From positions 1 to 6,204 of the forward strand of contig CAMTOW010000136.1 in the NCBI GenBank assembly GCA_947074245.1: DNA of 6,204 nt, given 5' to 3'. The position numbers and the translations under genes were made by a program. Below, one piece after another: positions 1-6,155 of the stretch. How positions within the stretch are numbered: position 1 is the first letter of the stretch; every line of letters begins with the position of its first letter. This DNA comes from an uncultured Bacteroidales bacterium. GTDB taxonomy: Bacteria > Bacteroidota > Bacteroidia > Bacteroidales > JAUNSR01. The notes under the pieces are model-generated. The model ran no database searches, was not told the origin of the DNA, and worked only from the letters and a program-made list of their open reading frames with translations.

Positions 1-31
1 TCTGATATAAAGAGTAAAATCAGATTTAAAA

Positions 32-72
32 CGGCAGCCTTTTCCGAAAAATCGTATTCGGAAGGGCTGCCG
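32..72 (-). terminator. Rho-independent-like terminator of the ATPase-DUF4435 gene
   Basis: A long hairpin lies about 55 bases past the stop codon of the minus-strand ATPase gene. Positions 32-39 pair with 65-72 (CGGCAGCC/GGCTGCCG). After one wobble pair and one bulged base, positions 42-48 pair with 57-63 (TTCCGAA/TTCGGAA), leaving an 8-base loop. Read on the minus strand, the stem is followed directly by TTTT and then an AT-rich stretch, as in an intrinsic terminator. On the plus strand no T-run follows directly, so the minus orientation is preferred. Confidence 0.7.
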
Positions 73-126
73 GATTTATAAAAACTAAAATCAGAATTAA
101 GCGATGTCGAGAATCGACTGCAAACG

Positions 127-1851
127 TCAATGCCGATAACGCGGGTTGTGATCCTCTTCCGGGTCGAAATCCGGAAGGGAATATATTCGTTTCAAGAAAC
201 GGATCCATTCGGGAACGGCATAGTCGCCCTGACGGCATATCTCGATGTATTTTGCCGCGAAACGGGATTTATTGTAATGATGAGCGTCGAAGAACGCTTC
301 CATTTTTTCGTATTGAGACGGAGAAAGATCCATCGCGTAATAACTCGGTATCTCCGGCTTTTCGTCTTCCGTCACAAAGTCGAGAAGTTCGGGATATTCC
401 CGTTTGAAATACAAGAGAGCTTTGTGGAACGCTTTTCCGTTCAGTACATCTTCAATTTCGGTAGCAGGCCCTTTGGGGTTTGCCTTGATATGCGCCAGTT
501 GGGTTTCGCCATGGGTATTGATCAACCGGTAGCAATACAGATCGGGGATGGAATAGGTGTCGAATTCGAGCAGCTGGGTATCTGTATCGATCAGCAATAC
601 GATCTTTCCACCGATGTAATCCCGGAGATCCTGAAAAGGAACGGTAAGATAATTGTAAATCTTCTTCACTTCGCGACAACCGCCTACGGGTACGATCCGA
701 AGCCTGTTGTTTTTAATCTCATCGGCAAAATAATAATTGAAATAGACCTTTTCGGACGAACCTTCGCAAATCAACCAATTGTAGGGCGTAGGGGCGATGA
801 TGCTTCCCAATACCGATTGGATGAAATCGTTGGAGCTTTTGAGAGCCACATCGACGGGGAGTTCCTCATGGTATTTCTCCATATATACTTTTTTTCGAAT
901 CTTGATGTCTTCGCGGAAGCGGGAGATATCGAACCGAATGAACTTATGCCGATGATTGTTGTAAACGATGTTGATCAGCAATCCCGTCATCAAAAGCGGA
1001 ATGAAACCGTACCAGTGGGATGTCAATACGATTTGGGTATCGTAGTTGTGCAGATCGTAGATTCGCTCGAAATGATCGTAGCATCCCGAGGTCTGTAAGG
1101 ATGCTTCGGGTTCGTCGAAACCGATGATAGTTATCTTCTTGTTTTGATTTTCGATGATATGACGGATCAGATCGACGGCAAGCAATTGCTTTTCGCCCGA
1201 ATCTAGAAACGGGATAGAAAGCGAATTCAGGTTGGCTTCGCAATAGCGAGAGATCCAATCGTTAATCTCCGGCAACGAGTCGGGATCGGCGAGTTTGACG
1301 ATCTGTTCGGGATCGGGTGTGATCGGGATGAACAGATATCGGTATATGTCGTCGATAAGAGCCTGCCAATCGGGTAGATTATTGATCATGACCGTCGGGA
1401 AAACCGGATTGTCGGGTTTCAGATCGGAGTTGACACCTACGGTGAGTAGGTAATGGGATTTCTGATATTTCCGTTCGGGTAACGTTACAAGCAGTTCTCC
1501 GAAATAGTGGATGTATTCCTCTTCTTCCTCCTCATTCCCATCGTAAATGCGTTTGAACTGCCAAAGCTGATTGCTGATCATATCCGCTTCGTCTTTCATG
1601 GACTGAGGGATGCGTTCTTTCGGGATCAGGAATACGGGCTGGATAAATGATTCTTCGTCGGAGTTCCGTTGCATGAAGACGTTCTTTTGCCAGGATCCCC
1701 CGTTGAAAAACACATCGATCGCCTGAAGAACAGTCGTTTTGCCTACACCGTTATCCCCGATCAACCCGGAGAAATTATCACCTTTCGAGAGCGGAATGAA
1801 AATCGTTTCCGCATACCCTTTGAAGTTTCTTATGAATAAACCCAATAACAT
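127..1851 (-). CDS. ABC-type ATPase fused to DUF4435 (TOPRIM-like) domain; possible single-gene PARIS-like defence protein
   Basis: The predicted protein has 574 residues. The N-terminal half is a RecF/OLD-like ABC ATPase: an IRNFKGY-type start, Walker A GDNGVGKT at 32-39, an ABC signature-like SGEKQLL at 218-224, Walker B ITIIGFDEPEASL at 240-252 (D246, E247) and a switch histidine in TSHW (H279). The C-terminal half, from about residue 357, resembles DUF4435, a TOPRIM-like fold. It has a conserved glutamate in CEGSSEKVY (E363), a GG turn at 390-391 and LLIDTD (D422, D424), the expected metal-binding set. A run of six glutamates lies at 107-112. The start at 1851 is chosen because MLLGLFIRNFKGY is where such ATPases begin and the bases before it are A-rich. 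An in-frame upstream ATG at 1896 would add 15 residues unlike the family. The family role is uncertain. AAA plus DUF4435 is the AriA/AriB combination of PARIS, but related fused proteins of unknown function also exist. The domain calls are firm; the defence role is inference. Confidence 0.85.
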   Translation of the reverse strand: MLLGLFIRNFKGYAETIFIPLSKGDNFSGLIGDNGVGKTTVLQAIDVFFNGGSWQKNVFMQRNSDEESFIQPVFLIPKERIPQSMKDEADMISNQLWQFKRIYDGNEEEEEEYIHYFGELLVTLPERKYQKSHYLLTVGVNSDLKPDNPVFPTVMINNLPDWQALIDDIYRYLFIPITPDPEQIVKLADPDSLPEINDWISRYCEANLNSLSIPFLDSGEKQLLAVDLIRHIIENQNKKITIIGFDEPEASLQTSGCYDHFERIYDLHNYDTQIVLTSHWYGFIPLLMTGLLINIVYNNHRHKFIRFDISRFREDIKIRKKVYMEKYHEELPVDVALKSSNDFIQSVLGSIIAPTPYNWLICEGSSEKVYFNYYFADEIKNNRLRIVPVGGCREVKKIYNYLTVPFQDLRDYIGGKIVLLIDTDTQLLEFDTYSIPDLYCYRLINTHGETQLAHIKANPKGPATEIEDVLNGKAFHKALLYFKREYPELLDFVTEDEKPEIPSYYAMDLSPSQYEKMEAFFDAHHYNKSRFAAKYIEICRQGDYAVPEWIRFLKRIYSLPDFDPEEDHNPRYRH

Positions 1852-2005
1852 ATTTCTGTTGTTTCTGCAATTTATAATCCGATGCGTCGGCATCATTAAT
1901 AGAACAACGAATCAGGCAGATTGTGCGATGGCCGGCAAGAAGAGTTTATGAAAGCGGTGAACCAAGCGAAACGAAAAGGGGTTAGTATTTAAAATCAGAA
2001 TAGGT

Positions 2006-2776
2006 ATGAAAACGGATCAGCCAACTAAAATAATCGCTCATCGGGGGTACTGGAAAACGGAGGGAGCGGTTCAAAATTCGATTCGATCTTTGCAAGAAGC
2101 CGCACGAATCGGGGTATACGGATCAGAATTCGACGTATACATGACTCAGGATGAGATTCCGGTGGTTCATCATGATCCGAAGATTGAAAAGATCGATATA
2201 CAAGGGGCAAACTATGAGTCGATTCGGGAGATCGGGATCGGAAACGGAGAGAAGCTGCCTACGCTGGAGGCGTATCTGAAAGAGGGAGCGAAGTATCCTG
2301 AACTGAAACTGATTCTGGAGCTGAAACCCCATCATAGCGAAGAAACGGAAGCGATCGCGGTACGGGTGGTTCTTGATTTAATAGAACAGACCGGTACGGG
2401 CGCACAGGTAGAATTCATCTCATTCAGCATGAACATCTGTCGGCAACTCCGACGGTTGATGCCCGATCACCCCGTAGCGTATCTGCGCGGAGATGTAGCT
2501 CCCGATGAACTTGCGGCCATGGGATTTAAATATCTGGATTATAATTTCGTGAAATTGCTCTGGAAAAGGAGTTGGATCCGCGAAGCACATGAGAACGGAA
2601 TCCGCGTGAATACCTGGACGGTCGATAACCGGGTGATCATGAGGAAACTGATGCGAGAGGGTGTGGATTATCTGACGACGAATGAACCGATTGAGGCGAT
2701 GGCGCTTGCGGAAAGCACGATCGCCCATCGAGAAATTATGCCGGATGAACCGGACGGATCAACACCGAATCAGTAA
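2006..2776 (+). CDS. Glycerophosphodiester phosphodiesterase (GDPD family), cytoplasmic
   Basis: This 256-residue protein has the size and motifs of single-domain GDPD enzymes such as UgpQ. They hydrolyse glycerophosphodiesters from phospholipid turnover to glycerol 3-phosphate and an alcohol. The TIM-barrel signature is visible in order: HRG at 12-14, N24, EFDV at 41-44 (metal ligands E41 and D43), PVVHHD at 52-57 (H56 likely pairs with H12 in catalysis), LPTLEAYL at 84-91, LELKP at 104-108 (E105, K107), and near the end NTWTVD at 202-207 and YLTTNEP at 222-228. No signal peptide is present, so the enzyme should be cytosolic, unlike periplasmic GlpQ. The last ~25 residues are polar and outside the barrel. 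It is divergent from the ATPase gene, with a 154-bp gap lacking a clear TAnnTTTG promoter, and its stop overlaps the convergent rsgA. The exact substrate cannot be told from sequence. Confidence 0.93.
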   Translation: MKTDQPTKIIAHRGYWKTEGAVQNSIRSLQEAARIGVYGSEFDVYMTQDEIPVVHHDPKIEKIDIQGANYESIREIGIGNGEKLPTLEAYLKEGAKYPELKLILELKPHHSEETEAIAVRVVLDLIEQTGTGAQVEFISFSMNICRQLRRLMPDHPVAYLRGDVAPDELAAMGFKYLDYNFVKLLWKRSWIREAHENGIRVNTWTVDNRVIMRKLMREGVDYLTTNEPIEAMALAESTIAHREIMPDEPDGSTPNQ

Positions 2777-3702
2777 GCCGACCGATATTTGCCCTCGTTG
2801 GCATCCTGCAAAATGCTCAGATAGCTGTTGAAACGGGATTCGCTGATAAAATGGTTTTCCAACGCTTCTTTGACGGCGCAACCCGGTTCGTGGCGGTGGG
2901 TACAGTTGTTGAACTTGCAACCGGACGAGAACTTGAATATCTCGGGAAAGAAGTGACCGATTTCTTCTTCTTCCAGATCGATCGTTCCGAATCCTTTTAC
3001 GCCCGGCGTATCAATGATATAGCCGCCTTGCGGAAGTTCGAACATTTCGGAAAAGGTAGTGGTATGCATACCCGTATCGTGCGCATCGGAGATTTGTGCG
3101 GTTTTGAGCGAAAGCCCCGGAAGAAGCGTATTGATCAGCGTGGATTTGCCAACTCCGGAATTGCCCGAAAGCAATGAGACTTTGTCTTTCAACAAAGCGC
3201 GTACTTCCTCGATACCTTCACCGGTCTTGGCTGATACTTTGTAGCAAGGATAGCCGATCCCCTCGTACAGATGGATCAGGGCGTCGGTATAGGAAAGATC
3301 CGATTCGTCGTACAGGTCGATCTTATTGATGATGAGGCGTACGGGAATGCGGTATGCTTCGGCGGTAGCCAGAAAACGGTCGATGAAGACGGTGCTCGTC
3401 TCGGGATGGCTGATCGTGATGATCAGGAGCGCCTGGTCGAGATTGGCTGCGAGAATGTGGGCTTGTTTGGACAGGTTGGAGGATTTGCGGATGATGTAAT
3501 TCTTCCGTTCGGCGATCTTGGTAATGAAAGCCGTCCCTTCTTTGTTGATATCGATCTCTACGTGATCACCTACGGATACGGGATTGGTGGTCCGGATTCC
3601 CTTCAGACGGAAATTACCTTTTATCTTACAATCGATCACGCGGTTATCGGCAGTTTTGACTTGATACCAGCTTCCTGTGTTTTTGATTACTAAACCTGTC
3701 AT
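2770..3702 (-). CDS. rsgA: Ribosome small-subunit-dependent GTPase A (RsgA/YjeQ)
   Basis: This 310-residue protein is a complete circularly permuted GTPase that acts in late 30S subunit maturation. An N-terminal OB-fold (about 1-70) is followed by GTPase motifs in permuted order: G4 NKID at 126-129, G5 SAKTGEG at 157-163, G1 (Walker A) GNSGVGKST at 180-188, G2 threonines in HTTT at 213-216, and G3 DTPG at 231-234. A C-terminal zinc-binding segment has the spacing C262-x4-C267-x-H269-x5-C275, which is diagnostic of RsgA. Length and motifs are normal for the family and nothing key is missing. It lies downstream of pyrH-frr on the same strand, but a hairpin terminator and its own promoter-like element separate it from frr, so it is probably transcribed alone. 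Its stop codon overlaps the 3' end of the convergent GDPD gene by 7 bases. Confidence 0.98.
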   Translation of the reverse strand: MTGLVIKNTGSWYQVKTADNRVIDCKIKGNFRLKGIRTTNPVSVGDHVEIDINKEGTAFITKIAERKNYIIRKSSNLSKQAHILAANLDQALLIITISHPETSTVFIDRFLATAEAYRIPVRLIINKIDLYDESDLSYTDALIHLYEGIGYPCYKVSAKTGEGIEEVRALLKDKVSLLSGNSGVGKSTLINTLLPGLSLKTAQISDAHDTGMHTTTFSEMFELPQGGYIIDTPGVKGFGTIDLEEEEIGHFFPEIFKFSSGCKFNNCTHRHEPGCAVKEALENHFISESRFNSYLSILQDANEGKYRSAY

Positions 3703-3723
3703 TCACTCAATGTTTGTTTGCAA

Positions 3724-3755
3724 CAAAGTTACGAAATAAATGAAGCAACCGGAAA
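3724..3755 (-). promoter_or_regulatory. Bacteroidota-type promoter for rsgA
   Basis: On the minus strand TAACTTTG (plus coordinates 3724-3731) matches the Bacteroidota -7 consensus TAnnTTTG exactly. Twenty bases upstream is TTTC (3752-3755), close to the TTTG expected at -33. The box ends 21 bases before the rsgA start codon at 3702, which would give a short leader of roughly 15 bases. This is pattern matching to the known sigma-ABfr consensus; no transcript data are available. Confidence 0.65.
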
Positions 3756-3843
3756 CGGGAGGCATCGCTTTTGTATTCTATAACGGAAACGGGGAGAAAA
3801 AGAGGAACGGCAGGAGCCGATCGGGGCGAAAACCGGATAAAAT

Positions 3844-3875
3844 AAAAAAGCCTGACGCAGAGCGACAGGCTTTTT
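3844..3875 (-). terminator. Intrinsic terminator after frr (usable in both directions)
   Basis: A compact hairpin has GCCTG (3850-3854) pairing with CAGGC (3866-3870), an A/A mismatch, then CGC (3856-3858) pairing with GCG (3862-3864) around a 3-base AGA loop. It is flanked by six A on the left and five T on the right, so the A/T arms extend the stem. Read on the minus strand it ends in TTTTTTATTTT and lies about 25 bases past the frr stop codon, the expected place for the end of the pyrH-frr transcript. It also isolates rsgA from frr. Confidence 0.9.
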
Positions 3876-3900
3876 CGTATCGTTTGTAATCCGGGGGTGA

Positions 3901-4461
3901 TTAAACCGTAAGGATCTCTTTTTCTTTCGCAGCGTACATCTCATCAACGATTTTGATGTATTTGTCGTGAATTTTCTGAACGCTTGCTTCAGCATCTTTC
4001 GCCATATCTTCGGCCAAACCGTCTTTCTGAGCTTTTTTCACCTGCTCGATCGCTTCGCGACGCGCATTACGAACGCTCACTTTGGCAGTTTCCGCTTCCG
4101 CTTTCGCCTGTTTCGCCAACGCTTTACGGCGATCTTCAGTCAAAGGAGGAATACCCAAGCGGATCACCTCACCGTTGTTTTCGGGAGTGATACCCAATTC
4201 GGAGTTGATAATCGCTTTTTCAATTTCACGGAACATAGACTTTTCCCAAGGAGTGATGGTGATCGTCTTCGCATCCGGTGTAGAGACATTGGCAACATTG
4301 CTCAAAGGAACGTTGCTTCCGTAGTATTCAACAAAAATACCATCAACCAGACGAGGGTTTGCTTTTCCGGCACGAATGTGAGCCAACGCTTCATCAAGAT
4401 GTTCTGTAGCACCCTGCATCTTCGTTTCGGCTGCATTCATAATTTGTTTTACTTCCGCCAT
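3901..4461 (-). CDS. frr: Ribosome recycling factor
   Basis: This 186-residue protein matches the usual length of RRF (about 185). With EF-G it splits the post-termination ribosome into subunits so they can be reused. Family landmarks are present: IRAGKANPRLVDG at 29-41, the hinge and domain II stretch around EYYGSNVPLSNVANV at 45-59, GEVIRLGIPPLTEDRRKAL at 97-115, and the arginine-rich VRNARR at 130-135 of domain I, which contacts the ribosome. The C-terminal third is helical and charged, as expected for the three-helix bundle. The start at 4461 gives the standard MAEV-type N-terminus. It follows pyrH by 48 bases, the conserved pyrH-frr arrangement, and has a promoter-like box in that gap. 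Confidence 0.98.
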   Translation of the reverse strand: MAEVKQIMNAAETKMQGATEHLDEALAHIRAGKANPRLVDGIFVEYYGSNVPLSNVANVSTPDAKTITITPWEKSMFREIEKAIINSELGITPENNGEVIRLGIPPLTEDRRKALAKQAKAEAETAKVSVRNARREAIEQVKKAQKDGLAEDMAKDAEASVQKIHDKYIKIVDEMYAAKEKEILTV

Positions 4462-4495
4462 AATAAAGGGATTTCTATAGTGTAATTTATATATA

Positions 4496-4503
4496 CAAAG
4501 ATA
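4496..4503 (-). promoter_or_regulatory. Possible internal promoter for frr (-7 box)
   Basis: Within the 48-bp pyrH-frr gap the minus strand reads TATCTTTG, an exact TAnnTTTG match, ending 34 bases before the frr start codon. No TTTG is found at the expected -33 position, which would fall inside the end of pyrH. It could give frr expression independent of pyrH, or be a chance match in AT-rich sequence. Confidence 0.45.
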
Positions 4504-4509
4504 ATAATT

Positions 4510-5220
4510 TTAATATACGAGCGTACCGATGTTTTCGCCGGTAAGAACCTTTTTCAGATTGCCCGGAGTATCCATATCGAATACGATGATCGGCAGACCG
4601 TTTTCCTTACACAATGTAGTAGCGGTAAGGTCCATCACTTTCAAGCCTTTGATGTAGATTTCATCATACGTGATCTTATCGTATTTGACAGCATTCGGAT
4701 CTTTTTCGGGATCGGCGGTATAGATACCGTCAACGCGCGTACCTTTCAGCATCACGTCGGCTTCGATTTCGATCCCGCGCAAGGCAGAACCCGTATCGGT
4801 GGTGAAGTAAGGACATCCGGTACCTCCGGTCAGAACGGCAATCTCACCGTTTTCCATCGCTTCGATCGCTTTCCATTTGCTGTAGTATTCGCCGATAGGG
4901 AACATATTGACAGCGGTAAGCACTTTGGCAGGCTGGCCGATCGATGTCAGCGCAGAGCCCAGCGCCAAACCGTTGATTACGGTCGCAAGCATTCCCATCT
5001 GATCGCCTTTGACGCGATCGAAACCTTTGGAAGCTCCGCTCAGACCACGAAAGATGTTGCCACCCCCGATGACGATTCCGATCTGGATGCCAAGTTCGGC
5101 GATCTCTTTGATCTGTTTTGCATACTCGGCAAGACGATTTTCATCGATGCCATACTGTTTGTCGCCCATAAGGGATTCGCCGCTCAATTTCAGCAGAATT
5201 CTTTTGTATCTGATTTCCAT
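4510..5220 (-). CDS. pyrH: UMP kinase (bacterial hexameric type)
   Basis: This protein phosphorylates UMP to UDP with ATP, feeding all pyrimidine nucleotide synthesis. It belongs to the amino-acid kinase fold, not the eukaryotic UMP/CMP kinases. It has 236 residues, normal for the family. Motifs in order: KLSGES at 11-16 (phosphate loop and K11), GGGNIFRG at 52-59, GDQMGMLATVINGLAL at 72-87, the UMP-binding GGTGCPYFTTDTGSALRG at 132-149, D155, and KGTRVDGIYTADPEK at 159-173 (nucleotide binding). The start at 5220 gives MEIRYKRILLKLSGES. An in-frame ATG at 5292 would add 24 residues not seen in the family and overlapping the -7 box, so it is rejected. It is followed by frr in a likely operon and is divergent from the TPR-like gene. 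The leader carries an inverted repeat. Confidence 0.98.
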   Translation of the reverse strand: MEIRYKRILLKLSGESLMGDKQYGIDENRLAEYAKQIKEIAELGIQIGIVIGGGNIFRGLSGASKGFDRVKGDQMGMLATVINGLALGSALTSIGQPAKVLTAVNMFPIGEYYSKWKAIEAMENGEIAVLTGGTGCPYFTTDTGSALRGIEIEADVMLKGTRVDGIYTADPEKDPNAVKYDKITYDEIYIKGLKVMDLTATTLCKENGLPIIVFDMDTPGNLKKVLTGENIGTLVY

Positions 5221-5245
5221 AATAACAATGTTTCCTAAATTAATA

Positions 5246-5273
5246 ACGTTTCGGACACTGAAAATCGAAACGT
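5246..5273. repeat. 8-bp inverted repeat in the pyrH leader
   Basis: ACGTTTCG (5246-5253) and CGAAACGT (5266-5273) are perfect reverse complements separated by 12 bases. The element lies between the predicted pyrH -7 box and the pyrH start codon, 26 bases before the start. No T-run follows on the minus strand, so it is not a simple terminator. It could be a regulator-binding site or a leader hairpin; no known operator is recognised. Confidence 0.5.
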
Positions 5274-5289
5274 ATCCACTTGTCAGATG

Positions 5290-5297
5290 CAAATTTA
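5290..5297 (-). promoter_or_regulatory. Possible pyrH promoter (-7 box)
   Basis: The minus strand reads TAAATTTG, an exact match to the Bacteroidota -7 element TAnnTTTG, 69 bases upstream of the pyrH start. A good -33 TTTG is not visible at the usual distance. Use of this box would give a leader of about 65 bases containing the inverted repeat at 5246-5273. Confidence 0.45.
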
Positions 5298-5357
5298 AAT
5301 ATTTAAAAAGAATTTTGAATGAGGTTATCTAAAAGAAGCAGATGCGAGGTATTTTTT

Positions 5358-5365
5358 TAAATTTG
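5358..5365 (+). promoter_or_regulatory. Possible promoter of the TPR-like gene (-7 box)
   Basis: The plus strand reads TAAATTTG, an exact TAnnTTTG match, 51 bases before the start codon at 5417. A convincing -33 element is absent. It is the mirror image of the pyrH -7 box at 5290-5297: ten bases, CAAATTTAAA (5290-5299) and TTTAAATTTG (5356-5365), are perfect reverse complements. Confidence 0.5.
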
Positions 5366-5416
5366 TTTTATTAAAAATCCCCACGGATTATTTTCAAACG
5401 AATCGAACGAACAACT

Positions 5417-6155
5417 ATGATAAGAAAGATCCTTTTGACGTTGACAACCTTGCTCTTCTTTTTCACCTCCGGCGCGCAAACCCGCGGGAAGCAACTTTGC
5501 GAACGAGCCGATGAAGCATTCGCCGCCGATAAGTGGAAAAGCGCGAGCACGCTGTATGATATCCTGCTGAAAGACTCGACCTCTTATACGGTACGCATGG
5601 CGCGTTTCGTGTATGCCAGCATCGAGGCTGGCGACAGCATGAGCATCGTGAAAACGGATCAATTTCTGGCTCATAACCAATATCGGCTGGATACGTTGTT
5701 GAAAGACGTGTCGCGACTGAGTATCCGGATGAAAAATTTCGACAATTACGAACGAGCGATCGAACGGGCTACGATCGTTTTTCCGCACTATCGGGATACG
5801 TTGGCTTCGGCGCTGGTGGCTTATCATACGTTGTTGCGGCGACCGGAAGCGATCATCCGATTGGCAGACAGCGTATTGCTTGAGAATCCGAACGCTAAGA
5901 AATGGACAATCGCCAAGGGAACGGCGCATCAGATGATGGGGGAGTCGGAGGTGACGCTTGAATTGTATAAAGAATTGTTGAAACAGAATCCGAAAGACTT
6001 TGACGCACTGGTATTCATCGGGAATTATTATTATCTGCAAGGACGAAAACGCCTTCGGAAGCTTGATTCGGATTACGAAAACTACGTAAATCCGTCGCAG
6101 CAGATCTATACCAGTCATAACCTGCAATGCAAACAGGTGTTGGATGATTATTACG
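5417..6155 (+). CDS. Secreted TPR-like protein of unknown function, 3' end missing
   Basis: At least 246 genuine residues are seen, and the true C-terminus lies outside the window. Residues 1-20 form a signal peptide: a KR-type basic start, a hydrophobic core LLTLTTLLFFF and a likely signal peptidase I cut after SGA20 (before Q21). There is no lipobox cysteine, so the mature protein is probably periplasmic or exported. The rest is helical with tetratricopeptide-like hairpins, clearest at about 26-52 (alanine-rich, YDILLKDS), 164-193 (GTAHQMMGESEVTLELYKELLKQNPKD) and 195-210 (ALVFIGNYYYLQGR). Such repeats usually bind proteins, but no partner or function can be named. The reading frame runs on into adapter sequence: the apparent last seven residues EIGRAHV and the TGA at 6176 are artefacts, and codon 247 is already part adapter. 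It is divergent from pyrH, sharing a 196-bp promoter region. Confidence 0.85.

Noticed and set aside
130..1098. Long plus-strand open frame (322 codons) opposite the ATPase-DUF4435 gene
   Set aside because: It is fully antisense to a gene with clear motifs, its translation shows no domain, and it lacks a promoter-like upstream region.
1881..1894. Small hairpin GATGC-GTCG-GCATC next to the upstream ATG of the ATPase gene
   Set aside because: The five-pair stem is short and there is no sign it controls translation; it fits chance in this gap.
1852..2005. Promoters for the ATPase and GDPD genes in their shared gap
   Set aside because: Neither strand has an exact TAnnTTTG box in this gap, so no promoter is called. 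The genes may use divergent elements.
3729..3995. 88-codon minus-strand frame spanning the frr terminator
   Set aside because: It overlaps the 3' end of frr in another frame, runs through the terminator hairpin, and has no recognisable features.
5376..5394. Hairpin AATCC-CCAC-GGATT followed by ATTTT upstream of the TPR-like gene
   Set aside because: A five-pair stem with a weak tail is too little for a terminator, and it would sit inside that gene's own leader.
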